Shown here: in pieces, positions 1-7,007 of the stretch
Position numbering within the stretch: position 1 is the stretch's first letter
Layout: every line of letters begins with the position of its first letter
DNA from: JAENVT01 sp031412355
GTDB taxonomy: Bacteria; Actinomycetota; Acidimicrobiia; Acidimicrobiales; Ilumatobacteraceae
Direction: 5' to 3'
Length of the DNA: 8,984 bases
Assembly (NCBI GenBank): GCA_031412355.1
Contig: JANOCR010000323.1
Location: forward strand, 1-8,984
The notes under the pieces: generated by a model
Seen by the model: the letters and a program-made list of their open reading frames with translations, nothing else
What the model was told of the DNA's origin: nothing
Databases searched by the model: none
Translations under genes and position numbers: made by a program

Positions 1-251
1 CCGGTGAGGGATGTGATGTCGGTGTCGCCATAGCTGATCGAACCCGAGGTGGGCCGCAAGATCGCCGACATACACGACAAGAGAGTGGTCTTGCCGCAGC
101 CCGAAGGTCCGAGCAGCAGCGCCAACGTGCCGGCCTTCACCGTGACGGTCAGGTTGTCGAGCGGGCGAACGGTGTAGTCGCCCTTGACGAACTCGACTGT
201 GAGGTCGTTGATGTGCAGGTCACCGCTGAACCCGGACTGCGATGCGATCAC
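1..251 (-). CDS. ABC transporter ATP-binding protein, N-terminal part (runs off left edge)
   Basis: This is the nucleotide-binding subunit of an ABC transporter, expected to hydrolyse ATP at the inner face of the membrane and power the permease encoded just upstream. About 83 residues are present. The Walker A loop GPSGCGKT lies near residues 48-55, followed by the usual TLLSCMSAILRPTSG stretch. The Q-loop, signature motif and Walker B would lie beyond the window edge. The preceding strand pattern (LTVEF...LDNLTVTVKAG) is typical of MacB/LolD-type ATPases. Two GTG codons follow the permease stop: GTG at 254 directly abuts the TGA, and GTG at 251 sits 6 nt after a perfect GGAGGT, so I chose 251. 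Stop-start adjacency implies translational coupling to the permease. The family call is secure; the transported substrate is unknown. Confidence 0.9.
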   Translation of the reverse strand, partial: MIASQSGFSGDLHINDLTVEFVKGDYTVRPLDNLTVTVKAGTLALLLGPSGCGKTTLLSCMSAILRPTSGSISYGDTDITSLT

Positions 252-254
252 CAC

Positions 255-1283
255 TCAACCTCCGAACGCAAGTGCGGGTTCGACCGTTGCGGTCCTGCGC
301 AGTGAGATCAGGCTGGCCAGCAGACCGACCACAACGGTGACCAGCGGAAGCAGCACGAAGCCGCTCGCCGGTATCTCCACGTTCATCGGAAAGAGTGGAG
401 CCAGCACGAGCGCCAGCACCGCGGCCAGCACCGCTGCGGCCAACGACAACACGACGGCCTGCAAGGCGAGCCCGACGCCGATCGCCCACGTCGACGTTCC
501 GGTGGCCTTGAACACGGCGAAGTCGCGGGTGCGCTCCATCGCCTGCAGGTACAAGACGGACCCGATGACAGTGGCAGCCACCAGCCACAGCAGGAAGCGC
601 ACGAAGCTGATCGACGACATGGCGTTGTCCAACGGGCGCAGAACATCGTCTTTCACCTCGTCGTTCGTCATCAGCTTCAGGCCTGCCGGTGCCGTAGCCG
701 GCATCTGGTCGTACAGAAACGCCGTCACGAGCGGTTGACCCTGCACGGCGATGGCCTGCGCATCGGCGAGCGCGACGTAGACCATCGGCAAACCTGCGAA
801 GAGGCGTTGCCCCGAAACCGTGCCGACCACGCGCAGGTTGCGCCCGCCGATCGACAGCGTGTCTCCCACGCTGGCACCTTCGAGGTCCTCGTCGACCACC
901 GCTTCACCAGGCCCGGCCAGCGCTGCTCCATCGGCTGCGACAGGTGAGCCCAGTCGACCCGGCTCGACACCGAGCACGACGAGGTCGACCACCTCTTCAG
1001 CGCCAGCGATCGTCTGACGTAACACCATCACCGGAGATGCGTTGCCGTCGCCCGCAGCCGCGAGGGGCACCGGTGTGAACGAGGTGAATGGGCCTGAGGC
1101 TTGATCCGATACGGCCCACCCCGATGCTCCGACCGCGTCGAGGGTTCGATCGACCTCGCGCGAGAACGACGCTGCCAGGCCGGTCATGATCAAGCCCATT
1201 GCAAACACCAGGCCCACACCCGACATCGCGATCACGAATCGTTTGCGACGCCATTGCAGATCGCGCAATGCAGCTCGTATCAC
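255..1283 (-). CDS. ABC transporter permease, MacB/FtsX-like
   Basis: This is a 342-residue integral membrane subunit of an ABC transporter. The layout is that of the MacB/FtsX superfamily: one N-terminal membrane helix (about residues 16-39), a large extracytoplasmic domain (about 45-220), then three C-terminal helices (about 226-248, 265-297 and 307-328). The cytoplasmic loop ERTRDFAVFKATG (about 250-262) and the C-terminal EPALAF are typical coupling and tail motifs. The open frame extends upstream to 1340, but GTG at 1283 is the likely start. It overlaps the patatin gene stop by 4 bp (ATGTGA) and is preceded by AGGGGG at 1291-1296, 7 nt away; the longer version would add an Arg/Trp-rich tail inside the upstream gene. 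Its length is close to that of M. tuberculosis Rv2563 as I recall it. Such permeases usually act on lipids, peptides or envelope processes rather than on small nutrients; the substrate cannot be read from sequence. Confidence 0.92.
   Translation of the reverse strand: MIRAALRDLQWRRKRFVIAMSGVGLVFAMGLIMTGLAASFSREVDRTLDAVGASGWAVSDQASGPFTSFTPVPLAAAGDGNASPVMVLRQTIAGAEEVVDLVVLGVEPGRLGSPVAADGAALAGPGEAVVDEDLEGASVGDTLSIGGRNLRVVGTVSGQRLFAGLPMVYVALADAQAIAVQGQPLVTAFLYDQMPATAPAGLKLMTNDEVKDDVLRPLDNAMSSISFVRFLLWLVAATVIGSVLYLQAMERTRDFAVFKATGTSTWAIGVGLALQAVVLSLAAAVLAAVLALVLAPLFPMNVEIPASGFVLLPLVTVVVGLLASLISLRRTATVEPALAFGG
259..264 (-). promoter_or_regulatory. Shine-Dalgarno GGAGGT inside the permease 3' end
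   Basis: The minus strand reads GGAGGT, overlapping the last two glycine codons of the permease gene. It lies 3 nt before GTG at 254 and 6 nt before GTG at 251. The spacing favours the second GTG as the ATPase start. It shows that the ATPase has its own ribosome entry site even though the two genes are adjacent. Confidence 0.75.
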
Positions 1284-3514
1284 ATGCCCACCCCCTGTTC
1301 CGAGGGCGAAGGTACACCACCACCTCGAGCGGCAAGCCATTCCTGCAAGCGCGGCATCGCCACCGCGTAGCCGCGTTCCACCACCGGGGTCATCTTGTCG
1401 AACTCGAGCAGACCGACGCCTTGCATCTCTATGTCGACAAACAGGTCGACAGTGCCGTCGGTACGCAGCGCCGCCCGACGACCCTCCGATCCGGTGATCA
1501 TCGTGCGCATCAGCACTGATGCGACGCCCGGATACGGCGAGTGTTTCCGGTCTACGAAGTGCCGAAGCGCCTTGAACCCCGAGACGTAGTTTCCGTAGTT
1601 CGCGTTCGTCGTAGGTCCGGTGCTCGAAGCGACGTCGACGGCGATCACGGTGGCGATCGAGGGGTCGGCGCGCATCACGTCGGCGGGCAGGTTGTTCAAC
1701 ACCCCACCGTCGACGAGCAAATCCTCGCCGAACGGCACCGGCGGCAGGACGCCGGGAATGGCGATGCTGGCGCGGATCGCCGTGACAAGATCACCACGCC
1801 GATGCACCTCGATGCGTGAACGGGTGAGGTTGGTCGACACGCAGAACAACGGTGTCCACACGTCGGCAACATCGACCCCACCGAACACACTTTGCAGGTT
1901 CGCCGTGATTCGCTTGGCCTTCAGAAGCGAAACGAGCGGAACCGTGTAGTCGATCAGCCGGTTGAATTGCTTGGCGCTCAACGCCAACAACTCATCGTCG
2001 TCGCCGTACATCGCCGCGCCCGCGGCGAAGATCGAGCCCATCGACGCCCCACCGATGCGGTCGATCGGTATGCCCAACTCGCGCATCGCTTTGATCACAC
2101 CGAGGTGGGCGAAACCGCGTGCGCCGCCACCACCGAGGACAACCCCCAACCCCGCCCCGACGCTGAGGCGACCGAGTCGGGCGAAGTCGTCACGATTGCC
2201 GCGACGAACGTGGTGCACCTCCTCGAAGCGGGCACTGATCGCGACGGTCGACGCCGCAGTGGGACGTCGCGCTGATGCTTCATCCACCATGGCCAGCCAG
2301 CGCGGTACTCCAGTCTCGGCACTCGAGTCCAGAAAGCGGGCAATGGTCGTCTCGGTCTCGGCTGTCGGGGAGGCTCCGGCAACGACGATCACCGTGTCGG
2401 AGCGTTGGAGGATGCGCCGCGACCATCGCGTCGGCGTTGGATCGGACAGATAGACCACATGATCGTGGGCGGCCTCGACCTCGTTCAGCAGCTGTGAGAG
2501 GCGGGCGTCGCCGAGACCCGTGGAGGCCGACTGGGCGAAGCCGGTGCGCCCGAGGATGGAATCGATACGATCGCTGCCCAGCACCACCGTCGGCCCTAGC
2601 GGTTCCAGGGCAGTGATCATCGGTGTCACCACAGCAGCGATATCGAGGTCGTTAGCGACGACGAGCGCGACGGAGCGCGCCGTGCGGGCTTCGCTGCGAA
2701 CGCCATGCATGCGTGACACCAGCCGGCGCAGCACCAACATCGCGAACTCGGCCCGAGTACCGAGGAGGTGTTCGAAGTCCGCGACCGAGATGCGGGCGAG
2801 CGAGGTGTCGCGAAGCGCGGTGACCGACCCGGTGCGAGGGGAACGCTCGATGATCGCCACCTCGCCGACGACCTCGTGGCGATCCACCACCCCGACCACC
2901 TCGGCGACGCCGCCGGGGCCACGACGTGTGACCTGCAACCGCCCGGACAACACGAAGTAGGCGGCATCGGGTTCGTCGCCTTCCTCAAATAGCGTCTCAC
3001 CAGCGGCAATGTCGACCCACTCGGCCACCTCGAGGAGGCTCGGCACTAGTTGCGCTGCCGCTGGACCGAGCACCTCGATCGCCATTTCGGCCACGTTGAC
3101 GCTGTTCAGCCGCCGCCGTGCCGAATCGGTGATTCGAGCTGCTTGTTCGGGATGATCGTCCAGCCAATCGGCGAGATCGGCAGGTTCGATCTCCACCACC
3201 TCGACCGCAGGCCCTTCCGCGGCCGCCCGCAAGGTGGCCGAGCGCGTAAGCCCGGCCAGCGCAGCGACCTCACCGATCAGCCCCCCGGCAACCGAGCGGC
3301 CGACGAATGCCTCACCTCCTTCGACGGTCACCGTCGCCTCGAGGGCTCCGGACATGACCAGATACACGAGCTCGGACGTGTCACCCTGACGGACGAGCAC
3401 CTCGCCGGCTGCGAGCATCCGCCGACGACCGAGCTGTTCGAGATCGCGCAGCATCACCGCTTCCACCACGGGCGCTTCGCCGCGGGTGTCGTTCGTGTCG
3501 TTCGTGTCGTTCAT
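1280..3514 (-). CDS. Patatin/NTE-type phospholipase with two cyclic-nucleotide-binding domains
   Basis: This is a 744-residue cytoplasmic or membrane-associated serine lipase-like protein. The first cyclic-nucleotide-binding fold spans about residues 25-135, with phosphate-cassette-like GEVA (81-84) and RSAT (91-94). The second spans about 155-270, with GEVA (217-220) and RTGS (227-230). A middle alpha/beta region (about 280-435) of the kind found in bacterial NTE-like proteins follows. The C-terminal patatin domain (about 455-730) is complete: glycine-rich oxyanion loop GGGGARG (461-467), nucleophile motif GASMGS with Ser491, and catalytic Asp602 in DGG. Known family members hydrolyse phospholipids or lysophospholipids through a Ser-Asp dyad; cyclic-nucleotide control is expected from the domains but not proven. 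The N terminus carries three NDT repeats from a 9-bp tandem repeat. There is no good ribosome binding site before ATG 3514, so Met21 is a possible alternative start. It is the first gene of a coupled operon with the permease and ATPase. Mycobacterial Rv2565, as I recall it, is shorter (about 583 residues). Confidence 0.93.
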   Translation of the reverse strand: MNDTNDTNDTRGEAPVVEAVMLRDLEQLGRRRMLAAGEVLVRQGDTSELVYLVMSGALEATVTVEGGEAFVGRSVAGGLIGEVAALAGLTRSATLRAAAEGPAVEVVEIEPADLADWLDDHPEQAARITDSARRRLNSVNVAEMAIEVLGPAAAQLVPSLLEVAEWVDIAAGETLFEEGDEPDAAYFVLSGRLQVTRRGPGGVAEVVGVVDRHEVVGEVAIIERSPRTGSVTALRDTSLARISVADFEHLLGTRAEFAMLVLRRLVSRMHGVRSEARTARSVALVVANDLDIAAVVTPMITALEPLGPTVVLGSDRIDSILGRTGFAQSASTGLGDARLSQLLNEVEAAHDHVVYLSDPTPTRWSRRILQRSDTVIVVAGASPTAETETTIARFLDSSAETGVPRWLAMVDEASARRPTAASTVAISARFEEVHHVRRGNRDDFARLGRLSVGAGLGVVLGGGGARGFAHLGVIKAMRELGIPIDRIGGASMGSIFAAGAAMYGDDDELLALSAKQFNRLIDYTVPLVSLLKAKRITANLQSVFGGVDVADVWTPLFCVSTNLTRSRIEVHRRGDLVTAIRASIAIPGVLPPVPFGEDLLVDGGVLNNLPADVMRADPSIATVIAVDVASSTGPTTNANYGNYVSGFKALRHFVDRKHSPYPGVASVLMRTMITGSEGRRAALRTDGTVDLFVDIEMQGVGLLEFDKMTPVVERGYAVAMPRLQEWLAARGGGVPSPSEQGVGM
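3486..3512 (-). repeat. Three perfect 9-bp tandem repeats in the patatin gene start
   Basis: The unit gtgtcgttc (plus strand) occurs three times without mismatch, directly after the start codon of the minus-strand gene, and encodes Asn-Asp-Thr three times. The period is a multiple of three, so gain or loss of copies would change the N-terminal length without breaking the frame. Slipped-strand variation between strains is plausible but not shown. Confidence 0.85.
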
Positions 3515-3571
3515 TCCGTGCCAACTCTCGGAGTCGGTCGCGATGCCCCTGCCCGACCCGTATCACCAACA

Positions 3572-4270
3572 CTAGGCGGGTCCTTCACCGCATCGGGCCA
3601 GCGAGATCGCCGCAGTCGTGGTCGATGGTTCCGCTACCGCATCACAGTCCGACGCCGGCCGCCGGCGGGTGCTGGCAGAAGAGAGGCGCCGGTGAAGGTG
3701 GTCGGCGAGCGCTTCCGTGTCGTGCGAAGCACCGGCGATGTAGCTGGAGCGGCGTGTGCGCAGCAGACTGCCGCCCGGCACTTCGAGCCAGGAATGGTCG
3801 GGACGGAAGCCGGTCGCCCAGATGATGGTGCCGATGTTGCGCCGGCGCAGATCGACCTAGAGGGTGGCGGCCGCACCGACCGTCGTCGGCTCGAATCGAT
3901 GTGGAGGCTCGACCACGCCTGCGTCAGCGCGCCGCTCCCACTCGTCGAACCGATCGAGCAGGCGTTTCAGCTTCAGATCGGCGAGTCGACAGGTGTTGGC
4001 GAGGCCGCCGGAGCAGAGGGCACGCCTTCGCGGATCGTGCCGAGGCGACCGACGACCTCGACGCCGAGCGCGGCGATCGCATTGAGGTCGAGTGATCGGC
4101 GTTCGGGTGTGCCGATCAGTTGCGGCGAAGGGAGGTGACGGGCCCGGATGAGATCGTCGTAGCGCTCGTCGAGGACGCCCGCGGCCTCCATCCACCAGAA
4201 GATGTCGCAACCGCGGTAGGTGCGCGCATCCTCACACCAACAGAGACCGCCGAAGTGGAAAGTCGCGCCA
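3572..4270 (-). pseudogene. Degenerate flavin-containing monooxygenase-like (FAD/NAD(P)-dependent oxidoreductase) gene
   Basis: Pieces of one protein are read in three minus-strand frames. They match, in order, the C-terminal half of the single-component flavoprotein monooxygenase family. Around 4225-4270 the frame reads SVGVRMRAP. The next frame (4024-4218) gives YRGCDIFWWMEAAG, LIGTPERRSLDLNA and GRLGTIREG. The next (below 4021) gives CSGGLANTCRLADLKLKRLLD and WERR, then NIGTIIWATGFRPDHSWLEVP and RRSSYIAGASHDTEALADHL. Lesions seen: a frameshift near 4219-4223 (1 or 4 nt lost), a one-base loss near 4022, an in-frame TAG at 3857-3859 where a Glu or similar residue would sit before VDLRRR, and an apparent in-frame loss of roughly 24 residues near 3775 between LEVP and RRSS. 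The N-terminal FAD-binding half (GxGxxG) is not recognisable upstream. A functional product is very unlikely. The family match is from memory of conserved motifs. Confidence 0.75.
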
Positions 4271-4452
4271 CATACGACCCCAGTTTCCGCGGCGACGTGA
4301 GCGGGTGCTCCCATGATGTACTGGCGCTGTGGATCGCCGATGTTCGAGACGGAGCCGACCCGAGCCGGCTGGGCTGCAGGTCCCGGCTCACGGAGGTCGA
4401 CGTGCCCCAAGAACGGAGTTCAGCGCCGTTGTCATGCGCTCCCGGTCGACGT
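4271..4452. other. Unassigned stretch between the decayed oxidoreductase and a small gene
   Basis: The N-terminal half of the oxidoreductase should lie here or beyond, but no frame shows a convincing dinucleotide-binding motif. A minus-strand segment reading GAPAHVAAETG near 4285-4317 could be a worn version of the second nucleotide-binding loop of that family; this is weak. I see no other gene, RNA or repeat. Confidence 0.4.
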
Positions 4453-4659
4453 TCAACCCTGGTCGTCAATCTCCTCTCCGATCAAGCGGTACACCGCCAC
4501 TCCTGCTTCCCCATCATCAAACAAGACGGTCGGCGGCGGTTTCAGCTGGGAGCCGGTTCGCCATGAAATCTCCAAGACGAGCAAGTTGAGCTTGTCGCCC
4601 GACACATCGTCGTCCCGCTGATACTCGTACCTGATTACCCGGTCCCATCTCACCGTCAT
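4453..4659 (-). CDS. Small hypothetical protein (68 aa)
   Basis: This is a short open frame starting MTVRWDRVIRYEYQ and ending GVAVYRLIGEEIDDQG. The composition looks like a small folded soluble protein (alternating hydrophobic and charged residues, LLVLEISW core, no low-complexity stretches), and third positions are mostly G/C, though less so than in the large genes nearby. ATG at 4659 is preceded by CTGGGGTG, a weak ribosome site; GTG at 4677 would add six residues. I do not recognise the family. It lies between two broken genes and may itself be a remnant or part of transferred DNA. Confidence 0.45.
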   Translation of the reverse strand: MTVRWDRVIRYEYQRDDDVSGDKLNLLVLEISWRTGSQLKPPPTVLFDDGEAGVAVYRLIGEEIDDQG

Positions 4660-4682
4660 CACCCCAGAGCCTTTCACACAGC

Positions 4683-4931
4683 CACGAATCGGGGAATTCG
4701 CAGTATGACTGGTACCTCAATCACGACGAAACCAGCTGCGTCGTGCGCGAGACGTACGAAAGCTCTGCCGCCGTCCTCGCGCATATGGGGAATGTAGGGG
4801 CGCTTCTCGGAACGATGGTCGAGTTGGGGGGCGGTCTCGAACTCGAAGTATTCGGTAGCCCTTCGGCTCAGCTCATGGAGGCTGCGGCTGCTTTGCAGCC
4901 ATCCGTCTACCCCTACTTTCAAGGTAAGTAG
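4683..4931 (+). pseudogene. C-terminal fragment of an antibiotic-biosynthesis-monooxygenase (ABM)-like protein, no start
   Basis: The plus-strand frame reads QYDWYLNHDETSCVVRETY, then SSAAVLAHMGNVGALLG, LELEVFGSPSA and ends YPYFQGK. These are hallmarks of the C-terminal two thirds of small ABM/quinol-monooxygenase-like ferredoxin-fold proteins (about 100 residues): the YDWYL strand, the AxxxHM-NVG helix, the LEVFG strand and a terminal YPxFQG. The first beta strand and helix that should precede YDW are missing. Upstream in frame (before about 4683) the translation is Ser/Pro-rich and unrelated, and there is no start codon; the first GTG (4743) lies within the conserved region. I therefore read it as 5'-truncated. 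It points towards the minus-strand LtrA gene (convergent). Confidence 0.7.
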
Positions 4932-5000
4932 CGTCCACTGCGCCGCACGACACCTACCCAAGAGCGCACTGATGGCGAGCACAGTCCGGGATGACGCGCA

Positions 5001-6185
5001 TCAGCGCCTGACGGGCGCCGTCGTCGAGTTCGGCGCGGTGGTCGGTGAGTGCTCAGGCCGGCGTTGCCTCGTGACGCCCTCCACAGCCGCGATTGTCAAC
5101 AGCCCGGTCGCCACTGCAGCGAGCGGCCACACAGGAACAGCGTCGCCGAGGAGGATCACCAATATGGAGGTCAAAAGCAGGATGACCAATCGAGGCCCGA
5201 GTACTTGGCCGGAGATGCGCCAGTAGGCCATCGCCGACGAGCCCACGAACAGGGCGACTCCGACGGCGAGCGATGCAATCACAGGACCACTCGCAGGGAC
5301 CTCCGGGTGCAGCATCATTTCCTCCACTGCGACGGCGAAGCCGACCACGCCGCAGATCAGGGGGAAGTGCAACAAGCTGAACGCATCGCGAGCGATTGGG
5401 CCCACCGAGACGCGGTCAGCAGCGACGAAGCCGTGCTCCAGGGCGTCCTTGAGCCATCCGAAGTACGTCCACCACAACAGGCAGACGACCAGCAACGACC
5501 CTCCCGCAGCCGCGAGCAGTTCGGCGGTGCGGTCTTCGCCGGCGACTGCGGTGCCGGCCACGATCAACGACTCCCCGAGTGCGATGATCACGAACAGCCC
5601 GTGCCGCTCGCTGAAGTGCCTGGGGTTGAGGTCCCAGATCGCATTTCGGCTCGAGGCTGCGGCGGCGGCGAGGTCGAGGGCGATCCCGAGGAGCCACAAC
5701 CAGTTCCGGGCGGGAGGGTCGACGAGCGCACCCGCCAGAACCGCGATCAGGCCGACAGTCGAAATCGTCAGCCACGCCATGCTGATGCCGAGTTCCGAAC
5801 GATCCCGCTCGCGATCGACCAACACCTGCACAGCCATGCCGAGCAGGCGAATGACGATGTACGGGACCGCGAACCACAGTGCGTCGTCCTCGAACGCCCG
5901 TGACACCGAGGCCGCCATCACGAACGCCGAGCTAGTCGCGACGAGCACGCACACGCGAACCACAGGGTGCTGGGTGTCGGCGGGACTCAACGTCCAGGTG
6001 AACTGGGTCCACGCCCACCAGACCAGCCAGAACAGAAGCACAGAGCGACCAACGCCAGGGAAATCGAGATGGTGGGCAGTCAGCACCGTCACTTGCGTGA
6101 CGGCGAAGACGAACACCAGGTCGAAGAACAGTTCAACGAACGTGACCGGTTGCTCCTGCGGAGCGTGCAGACGAGGACGAGCCAT
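5001..6185 (-). CDS. ltrA: LtrA family integral membrane protein (low temperature requirement protein A)
   Basis: This is a 394-residue polytopic membrane protein with roughly ten to twelve hydrophobic segments. The family hallmark VELFFDLVFVFAVTQ is at residues 17-31, and the second conserved block SERHGLFVIIALGESLIVAG is at about 192-211. The family is named after a Listeria monocytogenes gene needed for growth at low temperature. The biochemical function is not established, so the symbol is a family name only. The open frame extends to 6455, but the first 90 residues of that version are Arg/Pro-rich and unlike the family; ATG at 6185 gives the usual MARPRLHAPQEQPVTFVELFFDL start. There is no strong Shine-Dalgarno. 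A CATACT box ends 6 nt before the ATG and could be a -10 for a leaderless transcript, but this is weak. The C-terminal tail is polar and Thr/Pro-rich. It stands alone, about 290 bp from the next minus-strand gene. Confidence 0.9.
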   Translation of the reverse strand: MARPRLHAPQEQPVTFVELFFDLVFVFAVTQVTVLTAHHLDFPGVGRSVLLFWLVWWAWTQFTWTLSPADTQHPVVRVCVLVATSSAFVMAASVSRAFEDDALWFAVPYIVIRLLGMAVQVLVDRERDRSELGISMAWLTISTVGLIAVLAGALVDPPARNWLWLLGIALDLAAAAASSRNAIWDLNPRHFSERHGLFVIIALGESLIVAGTAVAGEDRTAELLAAAGGSLLVVCLLWWTYFGWLKDALEHGFVAADRVSVGPIARDAFSLLHFPLICGVVGFAVAVEEMMLHPEVPASGPVIASLAVGVALFVGSSAMAYWRISGQVLGPRLVILLLTSILVILLGDAVPVWPLAAVATGLLTIAAVEGVTRQRRPEHSPTTAPNSTTAPVRR

Positions 6186-6473
6186 CCACGAAGTATGTCG
6201 CGATGTCGAGCGTCGCGTCCTCCGCTCCGAACGACGGCAGATATGGCGCCTGCGAGGGGCGAAGTCCTGTGGGGGCGGCGCATCACGCGCACCTGTGATT
6301 CGAGCGACGCGGAACCAGGCAGTTGGGTGAAGGGTCCCGGACCGGCCCCGTGGGTGAGGCGCGACCGCCTCTTCACTGAGAGATATGGGGGCCAGCCGGG
6401 GTGTGTTCGAGCGAGCGTCAGCGTGCATGTGCTGAGGGTGGATACAGCCGAGCACTCTTTCGAAATGGTGCCG
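6186..6473. other. Intergenic region upstream of LtrA
   Basis: This is about 290 bp between the LtrA start and the stop of the next minus-strand gene. Frames open through it give only Arg/Pro-rich translation. An 11-bp palindrome GGTCCCGGACC lies at 6328-6338 without a T tract. One copy of the 16-bp direct repeat begins at 6465. I see no gene or clear promoter. Confidence 0.5.
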
Positions 6474-6480
6474 TCAAGCC
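6465..6480 (+). repeat. Direct repeat copy 1, ATGGTGCCGTCAAGCC
   Basis: This 16-bp sequence spans the stop codon of the 122-residue protein gene. It matches copy 2 at 6861-6876 in 15 of 16 positions, in the same orientation. Confidence 0.5.
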
Positions 6481-6842
6481 TCGTCCGGGGAAGACTCCGA
6501 GTGGACCTCGTCGGTGAGCTTCTCCAGCTCGTCGTCAAGCGCTTCGCTCACGGGTGGTGACTGATCGATGTCGGCACCGAGCACCACCTCCGTGGGCGTG
6601 TCGCCTCGTAACGCGTCGTCGTGATCGTCGGGCACGTCCAGAACAATCAGCACGCGCGCCTCGCTGTGCCGAACCTGCAGCCGGGTGGAAAGGACCCGGG
6701 CGTCGCGGGGTGGGTCATCCAGTTCGACGATGTCGCCGGGTGCGAGCCATAGGCCGCCGGGTAGCACGGCGACGACCGCACGCTGGTCAGGCTCGTAGAG
6801 GACAGTTTCGAGGACAATCGGGCGCAACGGTTCGGGGCTCAT
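6474..6842 (-). CDS. Small acidic hypothetical protein (122 aa)
   Basis: This is a soluble 122-residue protein with no membrane segment or signal peptide. The first 80 residues alternate short hydrophobic strands (VAVLPGGLWLAPGDIVELD, then RVLIVLDVPDD), suggesting a small beta-rich fold. The last 40 are strongly acidic (LDDELEKLTDEVHSESSPDEA), likely a helix and flexible tail. ATG at 6842 is preceded by TGGAACG, a weak ribosome site. I do not recognise the family. It has its own transcription-size gaps on both sides (about 165 bp to DoxX, about 290 bp to LtrA), so it is probably a single gene. A near-identical 16-bp sequence lies at its stop codon and just upstream of its start. Confidence 0.7.
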   Translation of the reverse strand: MSPEPLRPIVLETVLYEPDQRAVVAVLPGGLWLAPGDIVELDDPPRDARVLSTRLQVRHSEARVLIVLDVPDDHDDALRGDTPTEVVLGADIDQSPPVSEALDDELEKLTDEVHSESSPDEA

Positions 6843-6860
6843 CGTTCCATTGAACCGCGC

Positions 6861-6876
6861 ATGGAGCCGTCAAGCC
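6861..6876 (+). repeat. Direct repeat copy 2, ATGGAGCCGTCAAGCC
   Basis: This is the partner of the copy at 6465-6480 and lies 18 bp upstream of the minus-strand start at 6842. Together they bracket the small gene. In 9 kb of GC-rich sequence one such pair can arise by chance, so no function is claimed. Confidence 0.5.
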
Positions 6877-7007
6877 GATCATGGCGCGAGCATCAGCCAA
6901 AGCCATGCGCGCCAAACTGACATCACAGCAGATTGCCCGATTCCGCGCGGGCGGCTCGACCGCTCCGATCGGCAGTACCGCGCCGTCCATTCGTCCTTTC
7001 ACTCATC

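Noticed and set aside
1284..1340. 19-residue N-terminal extension of the ABC permease
   Set aside because: It lies within the patatin gene; GTG 1283 has a good ribosome site and the usual 4-bp overlap.
3050..4138. Long plus-strand open frame (362 codons)
   Set aside because: It runs antisense to the start of the patatin gene and the oxidoreductase pseudogene, is rich in Arg/Pro/His and has no family motif; a GC-rich shadow frame.
5004..5018. GCGCC-TGACG-GGCGC stem near the LtrA stop
   Set aside because: It lies inside the last codons of LtrA, has no T tract and has a short stem; not distinguishable from chance in GC-rich DNA.
5449..6330. Plus-strand open frame of 293 codons
   Set aside because: It is antisense to LtrA, whose membrane-protein motifs are unmistakable; the translation is Ser/Thr/Arg-rich and unstructured.
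6186..6455. 90-residue N-terminal extension of LtrA
   Set aside because: The extension is Arg/Pro-rich and unlike the family; the conserved start fits ATG 6185.
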